In this document: positions 1 to 8,676 of the stretch, in pieces | Layout: every line of letters starts with the position of its first letter | Numbering within the stretch: position 1 is the stretch's first letter | Assembly: GCA_900546345.1 (NCBI GenBank) | Contig: URCI01000005.1 | Span: 37,087 to 101,086 of the forward strand | Direction of reading: 5' to 3' | DNA: 64,000 nucleotides | DNA from: an uncultured Prevotella sp. | GTDB taxonomy: Bacteria; Bacteroidota; Bacteroidia; Bacteroidales; Bacteroidaceae | Notes under the pieces: generated by a model | The model's database searches: none | What the model saw: only the letters and a program-made list of their open reading frames with translations | Told to the model about the DNA's origin: nothing | Program-made: the position numbers and the translations under genes

Positions 1-289
1 TTCCACTGTTCTCGAAGGCTAGGATTGTGTTGCTGAATGTTGGATTTTCCTTGTTGTCGGTGATCGTCTTGATGGCCTTGCGTTGTTGTGCAATGGCTGT
101 TTCCAGTGCAGGCAGATAATCGCTGGCCTTGATGCGACTGAAATCAGGGGCGCCAAAGGTCAGCGTGCTCGGGCAGAGCAAGGGGTTGGTGGCCTTTGCC
201 GTAGTGGCCGTTGAGTTCTGCGCCATGGACAGCATGACGGTAGATGACAGTCCTACTGTCAGAAGTGTCTTTTTAATTTTTGTGTTCAT
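1..289 (-). CDS. dcp: M3-family peptidyl-dipeptidase (Dcp-like), N-terminal part only
   Basis: The first 96 codons of a leftward gene that runs off the window edge. The start ATG is at 289. Residues 1-23 form a signal peptide (basic MNTKIKK, hydrophobic core, Ala-Gln near the cleavage site), so the enzyme is exported. The mature start, with NPLL then FGAPDFSRI and DYLPALETAI, followed by NPTFSNTI, is the usual N-terminus of oligopeptidase A/Dcp zinc peptidases, which remove dipeptides from peptide C-termini. The HExxH active site would lie outside the window. Family assignment is from recognised N-terminal wording; the exact member (Dcp or another M3 enzyme) is less sure. Confidence 0.8.
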   Translation of the reverse strand, partial: MNTKIKKTLLTVGLSSTVMLSMAQNSTATTAKATNPLLCPSTLTFGAPDFSRIKASDYLPALETAIAQQRKAIKTITDNKENPTFSNTILAFENSG

Positions 290-546
290 AGTCGACTCCT
301 TATTATATATAATACATTTATTTGTATGACAAGGGTGGTAACAAATGTGACGGTATTGCACATTGTCATGGTTCAAAGTTACTAAATAATTTCGAAATAG
401 GTTGATAAAAGACAAGAAAGATGAAAAGGTGAGCGGCTTTTCTTTTTCTTGGCATGTCATTTGTAGAAATAGCAAATGAAAACTCATCATGATAGGATGC
501 AGCAATCTCATCATTTTTGAGTATTGCAGGGTAAGATGAAATGCAT

Positions 547-555
547 TACCTTTGC
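547..555 (+). promoter_or_regulatory. Promoter -7 box of eno
   Basis: TACCTTTGC fits the Bacteroidetes -7 consensus TAnnTTTGC, and a TTG at 524-526 lies 20 bases upstream as the -33 element. Transcription would begin near 562, leaving a leader of about 20 bases before the enolase start. The 290-583 stretch otherwise shows no gene. Confidence 0.75.
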
Positions 556-583
556 ATTTGAAACACTTTAAAACAATAATATT

Positions 584-1891
584 ATGGTAATCGAAAAAGT
601 ACATGCAAGAGAAATCTTGGATTCGCGTGGCAATCCAACAGTGGAAGTAGAAGTAACTCTTGATAATGGCGTCATGGGACGTGCCAGTGTGCCGTCTGGT
701 GCATCTACCGGTGAGAATGAGGCCTTGGAGCTTCGTGATGGCGACAAGAAGCGTTTCGGCGGTAAAGGTGTGCAGAAGGCTGTGGCTAACGTCAACGACG
801 TGATTGCTCCGGCTCTCAAGGGCGACAATGTGCTCGATCAGCGTGCGATCGACTATAAGATGCTGGCGCTTGACGGCACTCCAACGAAGAGTAAGCTCGG
901 TGCCAACGCCATCCTCGGCGTGTCTCTGGCTGTAGCTCATACGGCTGCTAAGGCACTGGGACTGCCCCTGTATCGCTATATCGGCGGCTGCAACACCTAT
1001 GTGATGCCTGTGCCAATGATGAACATCATCAACGGTGGCGCTCACTCCGACGCGCCTATCGCTTTCCAGGAGTTCATGATTCGTCCTGTTGGTGCTGCTT
1101 CGGAGAAAGAAGCTATCCGCATGGGTAGTGAGGTCTTCCATCAGTTGCAGAAGAACCTGAAGAAGCGCGGCCTCTCAACGGCTGTCGGCGACGAGGGTGG
1201 CTTCGCACCGAAGCTCGACGGTATTGAGGACGCACTGCAAAGCATTGTCGATGCTGTCAAGGACGCAGGTTACGAGCCGGGCAAGGATGTGACCATCGCC
1301 ATGGACTGCGCTGCCAGCGAGTTCGCTACACAGCGTGATGGAAAGTGGTATTACAACTACAAACAACTGTCGAACGGTATGCCAAAGGATCCTAATGGCA
1401 AAGAACTCAACGATGAGCAGCAGATCGCTTATCTTGAGGAACTTGTCAACAAGTATCCTATCGACTCTATCGAGGACGGTCTCGATGAGAACGACTGGGA
1501 AGGCTGGGTGAAGTTGACCAATGCCCTGGGCAAGAAGGTACAGCTGGTCGGTGATGACCTCTTCGTGACGAATACGAAGTTCCTGGAGAAGGGTATCACG
1601 ATGGGCGCAGGCAATGCCATCCTGATCAAAGTCAACCAGATCGGTTCACTCACCGAGACTTTGGAGGCCATTGAGATGGCTCATCGCCATGGCTATAACA
1701 CTGTGACGAGCCACCGCAGCGGTGAGACTGAGGACACAACGATTGCTGACATCGCTGTGGCTACGAACTCCGGTCAGATCAAGACCGGTAGTATGAGTCG
1801 TACAGACCGTATGGCAAAATACAACCAACTCATCCGCATTGAGGAAGAACTTGGTGATCGCGCTGTGTATGGCTATCGCAAGCTGAAGTAG
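584..1891 (+). CDS. eno: Enolase
   Basis: Phosphopyruvate hydratase: interconverts 2-phosphoglycerate and phosphoenolpyruvate in glycolysis; cytoplasmic. The length of 435 residues is normal. Visible active-site parts are the mobile loop SGASTGENEA (38-47), His154 in GGAHSD, the general acid Glu204 in VGDEGG, the metal ligands Asp241, Glu297 (SIEDGL) and Asp324 (GDDLF), the catalytic Lys349 in LIKVNQ, and SHRSGE at 377-382. Monocistronic: own promoter upstream and an intrinsic terminator 20 bases downstream. Confidence 0.98.
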   Translation: MVIEKVHAREILDSRGNPTVEVEVTLDNGVMGRASVPSGASTGENEALELRDGDKKRFGGKGVQKAVANVNDVIAPALKGDNVLDQRAIDYKMLALDGTPTKSKLGANAILGVSLAVAHTAAKALGLPLYRYIGGCNTYVMPVPMMNIINGGAHSDAPIAFQEFMIRPVGAASEKEAIRMGSEVFHQLQKNLKKRGLSTAVGDEGGFAPKLDGIEDALQSIVDAVKDAGYEPGKDVTIAMDCAASEFATQRDGKWYYNYKQLSNGMPKDPNGKELNDEQQIAYLEELVNKYPIDSIEDGLDENDWEGWVKLTNALGKKVQLVGDDLFVTNTKFLEKGITMGAGNAILIKVNQIGSLTETLEAIEMAHRHGYNTVTSHRSGETEDTTIADIAVATNSGQIKTGSMSRTDRMAKYNQLIRIEEELGDRAVYGYRKLK

Positions 1892-1910
1892 AATCATATT
1901 CGCTCAAAAT

Positions 1911-1949
1911 AAAAGCCGGGCATCCGCGTGATGGGATGTCCGGCTTTTT
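1911..1949 (+). terminator. Intrinsic terminator of eno
   Basis: A 14-bp stem (1912-1925 with 1934-1947, one G-U pair) around an 8-base loop, ending in a run of T. It lies 20 bases after the enolase stop. Confidence 0.9.
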
Positions 1950-1979
1950 GTTGTATGTAATGGCATTAACTATGTTCTA

Positions 1980-2089
1980 CAATGAATATATGTTCCTTTG
2001 ACAATGAACATATCTTGCTTTGCCGATGAACATATCTTGTTTTGCCATTGAAGATATCTTGCTTTGCCATTGAAGATATCTTGCATTTG
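1980..2089. repeat. Five tandem 22-bp repeats between convergent genes
   Basis: Contiguous units begin at 1980, 2002, 2024, 2046 and 2068, each exactly 22 bp. The shared core is ATGAAnATATCTTG followed by a T-rich tail. The last two units contain the perfect 10-bp palindrome AAGATATCTT. The array lies between the eno terminator and the 3' end of the upxY-like gene, so it is not part of any coding sequence. There are no spacers, so it is not CRISPR. Confidence 0.9.
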
Positions 2090-2119
2090 TTAAGCACCTA
2101 TTTGCAAGTGATGGCTCAC

Positions 2120-2689
2120 TTATGCCTTATTGGTTAATGGTTGGCAACACCAGCGAGTAACCTTGAGCATGACGGCCATTCCTGGTACGTCTTTTAGAAG
2201 ATAATATTTCTTGTTGGTGCGAATCAGCTTCCCGGTCAGTCCCTTCAATGGGCCGTGGGTGACGAGAACGGGAGTCCCCGTCTTGAGTTTCGCGTCCTCT
2301 TCTGATAAGAATTTCCTTTCGGCCAGTGAAGGGCTGCACATGGCTTGAAATTCATGCATCTCTTTTGCCGGGATCTCTGCCATCTCTTTGGCATGTCGAT
2401 CTTTCTTGATGACACTTAGCTTGTAGGGGAGGGCAACGAGCATCTTCTGAAAGGCTGATTCCTCTATTGCCTTTCTGACAAAGATCAAATTGTGCACTAC
2501 TGGTCTCAATTCGTGGCGCAGTTTGTGGTCAGCATCAAGATAATCGACAATTTCTTGAGGGATGAATGTCGTGAAGCCCTTTTTCTCGAGTTCGTCATTC
2601 ACCGCCCGCTGCTTCAAAGAGAATAGTCTTATGGCGTACCAAGGACTGGTGTCGTCCTCGGTGCGCGCGATGTGAGTCTCTAATTGCAT
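2120..2689 (-). CDS. UpxY/NusG-family transcription antiterminator
   Basis: A 189-residue NusG paralogue. The N-terminal NGN domain (about residues 15-120) starts with WYAIRLFSLKQRAV and continues through FIPQ and NLIFVR. A KOW segment follows at about 135-165 (TGTPVLVTHGPLKGLTGKL). UpxY proteins of Bacteroides ride on RNA polymerase and prevent early termination in the 5' leaders of capsule operons, and are normally the first gene of the locus. Here the gene is the last of a leftward group behind prfC (45-base gap), and no capsule operon follows. Its target is unknown; housekeeping NusG is ruled out by the lack of rpl neighbours and the divergent sequence. Confidence 0.85.
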   Translation of the reverse strand: MQLETHIARTEDDTSPWYAIRLFSLKQRAVNDELEKKGFTTFIPQEIVDYLDADHKLRHELRPVVHNLIFVRKAIEESAFQKMLVALPYKLSVIKKDRHAKEMAEIPAKEMHEFQAMCSPSLAERKFLSEEDAKLKTGTPVLVTHGPLKGLTGKLIRTNKKYYLLKDVPGMAVMLKVTRWCCQPLTNKA

Positions 2690-2734
2690 AGTGAAAACGC
2701 TGGTTGCATGGTGAAGGCGTAGAGAAGGGAGCTG

Positions 2735-4321
2735 TTAGAACTCAGAGGTGAAATGGAACTTGATATGCGGGAAGTCTTGTTGTGCCATGCTCAAGATATA
2801 GGAAGAGTCGGCCAAGAAGACATCGCGTCCCTCCGTGTCTTTCGCCATGTACTGGTATTTGCGCTTCTTGAAGTTGTCGAGTTCTGCGGGATCATCAGCC
2901 TCTATCCAGCATGCCTTGTAGAGATGTAGCGGCTCCCAACGGCACTTGGCATTGTACTCATGCTCCAAACGATATTGGATGACCTCAAACTGCAACTGAC
3001 CTACGGTGCCGATGATGCGGCGATTGTTGAATTGGTTGACAAAGAGCTGTGCCACACCCTCGTCCATAAGCTGTGTGATGCCTTTGACAAACTGCTTGGA
3101 TTTCATCGGGTCGTCATTCTCAATATACTTGAAGAGTTCCGGTGAGAAGGAAGGCAATCCACGGAAATGAAGTTGTTCGCCTTCTGTCAGTGTGTCACCA
3201 ATCTTGAAAATACCATTGTCCGGTAGACCGACAATATCACCCGGCCATGCTTCCTCAACAGTACTCTTGCGCTGTGCCATGAACTGTGTGGGTGAAGAGA
3301 AACGCACGGTCTTGCCCTGACGGACATGCAGGTAGGGCTGGTTACGTACGAACTTACCTGAGCAGACCTTGCAGAAGGCAATACACGAGCGGTGGTTGGG
3401 GTCAATATTGGCGGTGATCTTAAAGATGAATCCTGTGAATTTCGGTTCAGTGGGCACTACGACGCGCTCTTCTGCCTGGGTAGGACGTGGGCTCGGGGCT
3501 ATCTCTACGAAGCAGTTGAGCAATTCCTGCACGCCGAAGTTGTTGAGGGCAGAACCGAAGAAGACGGGGGCTGTCTCAGCCTTGCGATAGTCCTCAGCAT
3601 CGAACTCAGGGTAGACACCGTCGATCAACTCCAGGTCGTTGCGCAGTTGTTCTGCCTCCTGCGCGCCTACATGTTGATCGAGATCTTGAGAATGGATGTC
3701 CACTGCGACCTTCTCAGTGACTCTTTGTTTGTTGGGTTTGAAGAGGTTGAGCTGTTGCTCGTAGATGTTGTAGACGCCTTTGAACTTAGCGCCTTGTCCG
3801 ATCGGCCAGGAAAGTGGACGCACATGGATGTGTAGTTCCTCTTCCAGTTCATCGAGCAGATCAAAGGGATCTCTACCTTCGCGGTCCATCTTGTTGATGA
3901 AGATGATCACAGGTGTATTGCGCATGCGGCATACCTCCATCAGCTTGCGGGTCTGTGCCTCCACACCTTTGGCAGAGTCAACGACAATGATAGCCGAGTC
4001 GACGGCAGTCAGCGTACGGTAGGTATCCTCTGCAAAGTCCTGGTGACCCGGTGTGTCCAAGATGTTGACTTTATAGGGCTCGCCTTCCTGTCCTTCCGGC
4101 AGGTAGTCGAATTCCATGACAGATGTAGATACCGAGATACCGCGTTGCTTCTCAATATCCATCCAGTCTGACGTGGCTGTCTTGCGGATTTTGTTGTTCT
4201 TCACGGCACCGGCCACTTGTATCTGACCGCCGAAGAGCAGGAACTTCTCGGTGAGTGTAGTCTTACCGGCATCAGGGTGAGAGATGATGGCGAAGGTGCG
4301 CCGACGTTGTATTTCGTTCAT
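2735..4321 (-). CDS. prfC: Peptide chain release factor 3
   Basis: GTPase that recycles RF1/RF2 from the ribosome after peptide release. It has 528 residues, the normal length. G motifs are visible: P-loop SHPDAGKTTLTEK (about 14-26), switch region RGISVSTSVMEF, DTPGHQDFAEDTYRTL, and NKMDREGRDP; the domain II/III region follows. It starts 7 bases after rfbD stops, which argues for cotranscription with rfbD. Confidence 0.97.
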   Translation of the reverse strand: MNEIQRRRTFAIISHPDAGKTTLTEKFLLFGGQIQVAGAVKNNKIRKTATSDWMDIEKQRGISVSTSVMEFDYLPEGQEGEPYKVNILDTPGHQDFAEDTYRTLTAVDSAIIVVDSAKGVEAQTRKLMEVCRMRNTPVIIFINKMDREGRDPFDLLDELEEELHIHVRPLSWPIGQGAKFKGVYNIYEQQLNLFKPNKQRVTEKVAVDIHSQDLDQHVGAQEAEQLRNDLELIDGVYPEFDAEDYRKAETAPVFFGSALNNFGVQELLNCFVEIAPSPRPTQAEERVVVPTEPKFTGFIFKITANIDPNHRSCIAFCKVCSGKFVRNQPYLHVRQGKTVRFSSPTQFMAQRKSTVEEAWPGDIVGLPDNGIFKIGDTLTEGEQLHFRGLPSFSPELFKYIENDDPMKSKQFVKGITQLMDEGVAQLFVNQFNNRRIIGTVGQLQFEVIQYRLEHEYNAKCRWEPLHLYKACWIEADDPAELDNFKKRKYQYMAKDTEGRDVFLADSSYILSMAQQDFPHIKFHFTSEF

Positions 4322-4328
4322 ATAATGA

Positions 4329-5216
4329 TTACTTCTTGATTTCGTTCATGTTAGCCATACACTTCTTCAGCGAGTCAAGCCAATAGGGAATGACCGCGTG
4401 AAAGGTCTCCTTGATCTTTGTCTTGTCAAGAACGCTGTAGGCAGGACGCTTGACAGGTGAAGGGAATTCGTCGCTGTGGCAGGGCTGGATGTCGCAGTTG
4501 TCGTGTCCGGACAAGGCTGCAATCGCCTTGGTGAAGTCATACCACGATGTGACGCCTTCGTTGCTGAAGTGATAGATGCCGCTGTGGCCCTCGTACTTTC
4601 TGTTTTCCACAATGTCAAAGATGGTGTTGGCCAAGTCCCCGGCATAAGTAGGTGTACCACACTGGTCAAAGACTACCTTCAGCTGCGGGTGAGTTGCTGT
4701 GAGGTTGAGCATTGTCTTGACGAAGTTGTGCCCAAACTCGGAGTAGAGCCAAGCCGTTCTCAAGATGATATAGTCCACACCCGTGGCTTGAATCTTTTGT
4801 TCGCCGTGCAATTTAGTAAGTCCATAGACACCTGTCGGCGTGCCTTTCTGGTCCTCGCGGCACGGAGTGTTATAAGGATCACCGCCGAAGACATAGTCTG
4901 TGGAGATATGTACGAGCAGTCCGCCAACTTCCTTCATTACTTTGGCAAGGTTCTCGGGTGCGGTGGCGTTGAGTGTTTCTACGATTTCGCCGGCGGTTTC
5001 TGCTTTGTCGACATTGGTCCATGCCGCGCAGTTGACGATGCATTTCACATCATTGTCCTTGACCATTTGACGGATGGCGTCAATGTCGGTGATGTCGAGA
5101 TGAGTGTATCCGTCGCAGACATCCGTGAAGATATATTGGTCTTTTGCGCTTGTCTTGCTGACAATCTGCATCTCATTGCCGAGCTGTCCGTTAGCGCCTG
5201 TCACTAAAATATTCAT
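4329..5216 (-). CDS. rfbD: dTDP-4-dehydrorhamnose reductase
   Basis: Short-chain dehydrogenase of 295 residues that makes dTDP-L-rhamnose with NAD(P)H, the last step of the pathway begun by RfbA (encoded at 19.0 kb). The nucleotide-binding motif GANGQLGNEM is at residues 7-16. STDYVFGG and the catalytic YGLTKLHGE (Tyr-x3-Lys) follow. It is sandwiched between the DUF4924 gene (39-base gap) and prfC (7-base gap), an operon without other sugar genes. Confidence 0.95.
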   Translation of the reverse strand: MNILVTGANGQLGNEMQIVSKTSAKDQYIFTDVCDGYTHLDITDIDAIRQMVKDNDVKCIVNCAAWTNVDKAETAGEIVETLNATAPENLAKVMKEVGGLLVHISTDYVFGGDPYNTPCREDQKGTPTGVYGLTKLHGEQKIQATGVDYIILRTAWLYSEFGHNFVKTMLNLTATHPQLKVVFDQCGTPTYAGDLANTIFDIVENRKYEGHSGIYHFSNEGVTSWYDFTKAIAALSGHDNCDIQPCHSDEFPSPVKRPAYSVLDKTKIKETFHAVIPYWLDSLKKCMANMNEIKK

Positions 5217-5255
5217 ATTGCGTGTTCTTTATGATGATCTTTGTTTACCAAATGA

Positions 5256-5807
5256 TTAGCCTTGTTCCCCAAAGTCAATGCCTTCTGTCCGGTCTTTGAC
5301 ATAATAGTCAGAGAGCATTCCCATGAAGGTTGAGAGTTCTTTGATGGCATGATCGGTCTCCTTGGAGATCTCCTTATGTTGCAGTCTGAGCAACATCACA
5401 CCATAGAGTGCGTCGAGACAAGTCTCTATCTCATTGACATTCTTGTCACCCTTTTGGCGCAATTCCACGATGAAAGGCAATACTTTATAGTACTCGGCAT
5501 TGTAGAATGGAAATTTATTGGAGTCGAGCAACTGGCAATGCAGGTCGAAGAGATCGCCAATGATCACTTGGTTGATTTGCAGATGGCCTTTCTCGCGGCA
5601 ACCTTCTTCGTTCATCATGCGTATGAGGTTGCCGAACCAGTCAGCCTCCTCGTCTTTTTGCTCCGGTGAATAGTCAAATTGGTCGATGTATTCTTTTCTT
5701 ATACGAGACAAAGAGCATCCGTAGGCTCTGATCAAGTCTTCCATCTGCCACATGTAGAGCAGATATTCTGCAATGGATTTCTCCTTTAATTTTTTAGCGA
5801 TAAACAT
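5256..5807 (-). CDS. DUF4924 family protein
   Basis: A 183-residue protein of unknown function, found in Bacteroidetes. I start it at the ATG at 5807 (MFIAKKLKEKSIAEYLLYMWQ), because the longer open frame upstream encodes an unlikely Ser/Cys-rich peptide. The protein is soluble and mostly helical, with the family's N-terminal AEYLLYMWQMEDLIRA segment and a central Asn-Glu-Ile-Glu region. It is probably cotranscribed with rfbD. No catalytic motif is visible. Confidence 0.75.
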   Translation of the reverse strand: MFIAKKLKEKSIAEYLLYMWQMEDLIRAYGCSLSRIRKEYIDQFDYSPEQKDEEADWFGNLIRMMNEEGCREKGHLQINQVIIGDLFDLHCQLLDSNKFPFYNAEYYKVLPFIVELRQKGDKNVNEIETCLDALYGVMLLRLQHKEISKETDHAIKELSTFMGMLSDYYVKDRTEGIDFGEQG

Positions 5808-5904
5808 GCTTGAAAAGATTTTGTTGATAAAGATATCTATTGAGGTAAGCGTAGGCTTATATGTTCCTTTTCCGTTACCATGACAGGCGTCTTGGCTACG
5901 GTAG

Positions 5905-6573
5905 CTAATAATGGATGGTATAGAGGTTAAACACTGTACCGATGAGCATAGCGAAAGAAAAGACGATGACCAGACCGCCAATGATGCGATTAATGATCTG
6001 AATGCCGTTCATGTCGAACTTGGCCCGTACTTTATCTACCAGCCACGTCAGGCCGTACCACCACAGCAGGGCGCCGGAGATGATGCTCATATAGCCAAGA
6101 GTCATCTCCAAAGGGTGATGCGGGACAACGAAGGCAAACTGGGCAAAACAGGCGATGAACAGAAAGACGATCAGCGGATTGGAGAAGGTCACCAAAAAAG
6201 CTGTGATGGCATTATGCCATAAGGTGCCCTTGTTTTTACTGCTGGCGTGCATGTTCTTTCGTGGATCGCTTCTGAAGCAGTAGATGCCAAACAACAGTAA
6301 GATAGCACTGCCTGAGAGTTGAAGGATAAATTTATTGGTAGGGTTGGTGATGAAGTCCATCACGAAACTCATACCAAATCCTGTGAAGAGTGCGTAGATG
6401 ATGTCACTTACAGCAGCTCCCACGCCTGTGACAAACCCATACCAACGTCCTTTGTTGAGTGTGCGTTGGATACAGAGTATTCCCACCGGCCCCATTGGTG
6501 CAGAGGCGATGATTCCGATGAGTAGACCCTTGAGGATGAGCTCTAACAGATCAATATGTAAAAATGGCATCAT
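5905..6573 (-). CDS. LysE/RhtB-family exporter
   Basis: A 222-residue membrane protein with about six hydrophobic segments. The N-terminal signature LKGLLIGIIASAPMGPVGILCIQRTLNKG is that of LysE-type translocators, which export amino acids or related small molecules; the substrate cannot be told. Two adjacent ATG codons (6573 and 6570) lie only 8-11 bases after the -7 box, so the mRNA is nearly or completely leaderless. A 97-base gap separates it from the next leftward gene. Confidence 0.85.
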   Translation of the reverse strand: MMPFLHIDLLELILKGLLIGIIASAPMGPVGILCIQRTLNKGRWYGFVTGVGAAVSDIIYALFTGFGMSFVMDFITNPTNKFILQLSGSAILLLFGIYCFRSDPRKNMHASSKNKGTLWHNAITAFLVTFSNPLIVFLFIACFAQFAFVVPHHPLEMTLGYMSIISGALLWWYGLTWLVDKVRAKFDMNGIQIINRIIGGLVIVFSFAMLIGTVFNLYTIHY

Positions 6574-6580
6574 AAGGCTT

Positions 6581-6589
6581 GCAAAGTTA
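6581..6589 (-). promoter_or_regulatory. Promoter -7 box of the LysE-family gene
   Basis: TAACTTTGC on the reverse strand. The expected transcription start (about 7 bases on) falls at or next to the start codon. Confidence 0.7.
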
Positions 6590-6685
6590 CGAATTTTATC
6601 CGATAAACCGTCATCTATTGGGTTATTTCATTCTTTTCAGCGTGCAATCTTCGATATATCTTCGTTGTTTCCTCTTGTCCGGTAC

Positions 6686-8461
6686 CTATTCTGCTGAGAA
6701 ATCGGCTACCAGTTGTCTGTAGGCTCGCAGCATGCGTGTGCGAAGGATGTATCCCTGCAATGTGTTGTTGATGTCTACCACAGGGAGCGCCTCTGCGTTT
6801 GTTGTGTCAAACTTATGCATGACATCCTCCATCGGTTCGTTGCGGTAGAGAATGGCGGGAACAGGCGTCATCAGTTGCGCGACACGGAACTTTTGGTAGA
6901 GTTCTGGTCTGAAGACAATATGTCGGATCTTGTTGATGTCGATTTCTCCAAGCAGTCGTCCGGCAGTATCCACGACAGGCAGGAAGTCGTAGTCGGTACT
7001 GGAGAGAACATTGACGAGTTTGCCTAAGAGCATGTCGGGTTGCACGGCCACATAATCTTTCTCTACCAGTGAGTCCATACTCATCAGTGTCAGCACACTC
7101 TTGTCGGTGTGGTGGGTGACCAGCTTGCCTTCACGTGCCAATCGCATGGCGTAGATAGAGTGTGGTTCGAAGATACTGATGAACATCACACTGACCACCG
7201 ACACGATCAGCAAAGGCACGAAGAGCTGATAGCCGCCTGTGATCTCGGCGATAAGGAAAATGCCTGTCAGTGGAGCATGCATGACACCGGCCATCACGCC
7301 TGCCATGCCCAACAGCGTGTAGTTGCTTTCGGGAAGGTAGACACCGATTTGTTGCATATTCCAAAGTCTGGCAAAAAGGAACCCCGCAAAGCCTCCTACA
7401 AACAAAGAGGGAGCAAAGGTACCGCCACAGCCGCCTGCTCCGTTGGTGGAAGACGTGGCAATCACCTTGGTGAGCATGACGAGAGCGATGTATATTGGTA
7501 GCAATTCGTTATGACCATAGAACAGCGATCCGTTCATCACCTGACTCCAGTCTGTGATGGTCTTGCCTGTGATGAAGGTTCCTAATGTGGTGTATCCTTC
7601 ACCATAAAGTGAAGGAAAGAAAAAGATCAACGTGCTCAATGTGATACCTCCTACGAAGAGCTTGCGGTAGGGATGCTGTTTCATCTTGGCAAACTGTCCT
7701 TCACAGAAATTCATGGCACGCATGAAGTAGAGACTCATCATGCCACATACCAGTCCAAGCAAAATGCTTGCCGGAACGCGCTCAACGCTGAATGGCGACT
7801 GAAGCGTAAAGGTGAAGAGGGTGGAAGTACCGGTGAAGACATAGGAAAAAATGTCGGCCGTGATGGTGGCAATCAGGATGGGTATCAAAGAAGCCATTGA
7901 CATGTCGATCATCAGCACTTCCAACGTGAACACAAGTCCGGCGATGGGGGCTTTGAAAATGCCCGAGATAGCGGCGGCAGCACCGCATCCTACCAATAGC
8001 ATCAGTGTGCGCTTATCCATATGGAAGAGCTGTCCCAGACTGGATCCAATGGCGGAACCCGTCAAGACGATAGGAGCCTCGGCACCAACCGAACCGCCAA
8101 ATCCGATGGTGATTGCTGAGGCGACGACCGATGACCAGCAGTTATGGCGTTTCAACACGGAGCGCTTTGTGGAGATCGCATATAGAACTCGTGTAATGCC
8201 GTGCGAGATGTTGTCGCGAACGACATATTTTATAAATAAAGAGGTCAGCCAAATGCCGATAACTGGAAAGACCAGATAAAGCCAGTTGACGGCATTGGTC
8301 ATGAAATCCTCAGTGAGCAGGCGCTCTATCAGTCGTATGAGTTGGTGGAGTACATATGCGGCCACAGCGGAGAGTATTCCGATGAAGAACGCAAGGATGC
8401 TGGTCATCTGCCGCTCTGTGAGATTGTGGTTTTTCCACTCGAGGATTTGATTGAAAGTCAC
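6686..8461 (-). CDS. ClC-family chloride channel/antiporter with CBS domains
   Basis: A 591-residue integral membrane protein. The ClC selectivity motifs are in order: GFGGSVGAEAP at about 120-130, where Glu128 is the gating glutamate; AISGIFKAPIAGLVFTLE; GAGGCGGTFAPSLFVGG; and GVMAGVMHAPLTGIFLIAE. The C-terminal 130 residues form a pair of cytoplasmic CBS domains that usually bind adenine nucleotides. The retained gating glutamate is compatible with either channel or H+/Cl- exchange activity. It has its own transcription unit, with no clear -7 box visible upstream. Confidence 0.93.
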   Translation of the reverse strand: MTFNQILEWKNHNLTERQMTSILAFFIGILSAVAAYVLHQLIRLIERLLTEDFMTNAVNWLYLVFPVIGIWLTSLFIKYVVRDNISHGITRVLYAISTKRSVLKRHNCWSSVVASAITIGFGGSVGAEAPIVLTGSAIGSSLGQLFHMDKRTLMLLVGCGAAAAISGIFKAPIAGLVFTLEVLMIDMSMASLIPILIATITADIFSYVFTGTSTLFTFTLQSPFSVERVPASILLGLVCGMMSLYFMRAMNFCEGQFAKMKQHPYRKLFVGGITLSTLIFFFPSLYGEGYTTLGTFITGKTITDWSQVMNGSLFYGHNELLPIYIALVMLTKVIATSSTNGAGGCGGTFAPSLFVGGFAGFLFARLWNMQQIGVYLPESNYTLLGMAGVMAGVMHAPLTGIFLIAEITGGYQLFVPLLIVSVVSVMFISIFEPHSIYAMRLAREGKLVTHHTDKSVLTLMSMDSLVEKDYVAVQPDMLLGKLVNVLSSTDYDFLPVVDTAGRLLGEIDINKIRHIVFRPELYQKFRVAQLMTPVPAILYRNEPMEDVMHKFDTTNAEALPVVDINNTLQGYILRTRMLRAYRQLVADFSAE

Positions 8462-8492
8462 CTTCTTTTTATTTTAGAGAATATATACCTTA

Positions 8493-8650
8493 TTATATAA
8501 ATGTTATTCCTAACGATATGATACCTTCCTTAAATGAAATATTGTAAGTCTGGCTGAACGTGTATGAGTCGACCAAGGGGCGTATGGGATACGGCTGGGC
8601 GAAGAGCTTGAAGTGATCAAGTGAAGTAAAAGATTCGATGGAGTGATTCG
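8493..8650 (-). pseudogene. Remnant of an outer-membrane-protein C-terminus
   Basis: Read leftward, this gap has an open frame without ATG, GTG or TTG start, ending at the TAA at 8493-8495. It encodes about 48 residues that look like real protein: SFTSLDHFKLFAQPYP, then SYTFSQTYNISFKEG, ending SLGITFI. The alternating hydrophobic end is like the last strand of an outer-membrane barrel. No upstream coding part exists, because tsaC occupies that sequence in another frame. I read it as a decayed gene end, from composition only. Confidence 0.4.
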
Positions 8651-8676
8651 CTCTTTTCTTTTTTTGTAATCGCCTA

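Noticed and set aside
484..516. CTCATCAT direct repeat upstream of eno as another 22-bp locus
   Set aside because: The spacing is 24 bases and only eight bases match.
5808..5981. Longer N-terminus for the DUF4924 protein
   Set aside because: The extra 58 residues are Ser/Cys-rich, unlike a real protein, and the family start matches the ATG at 5807.
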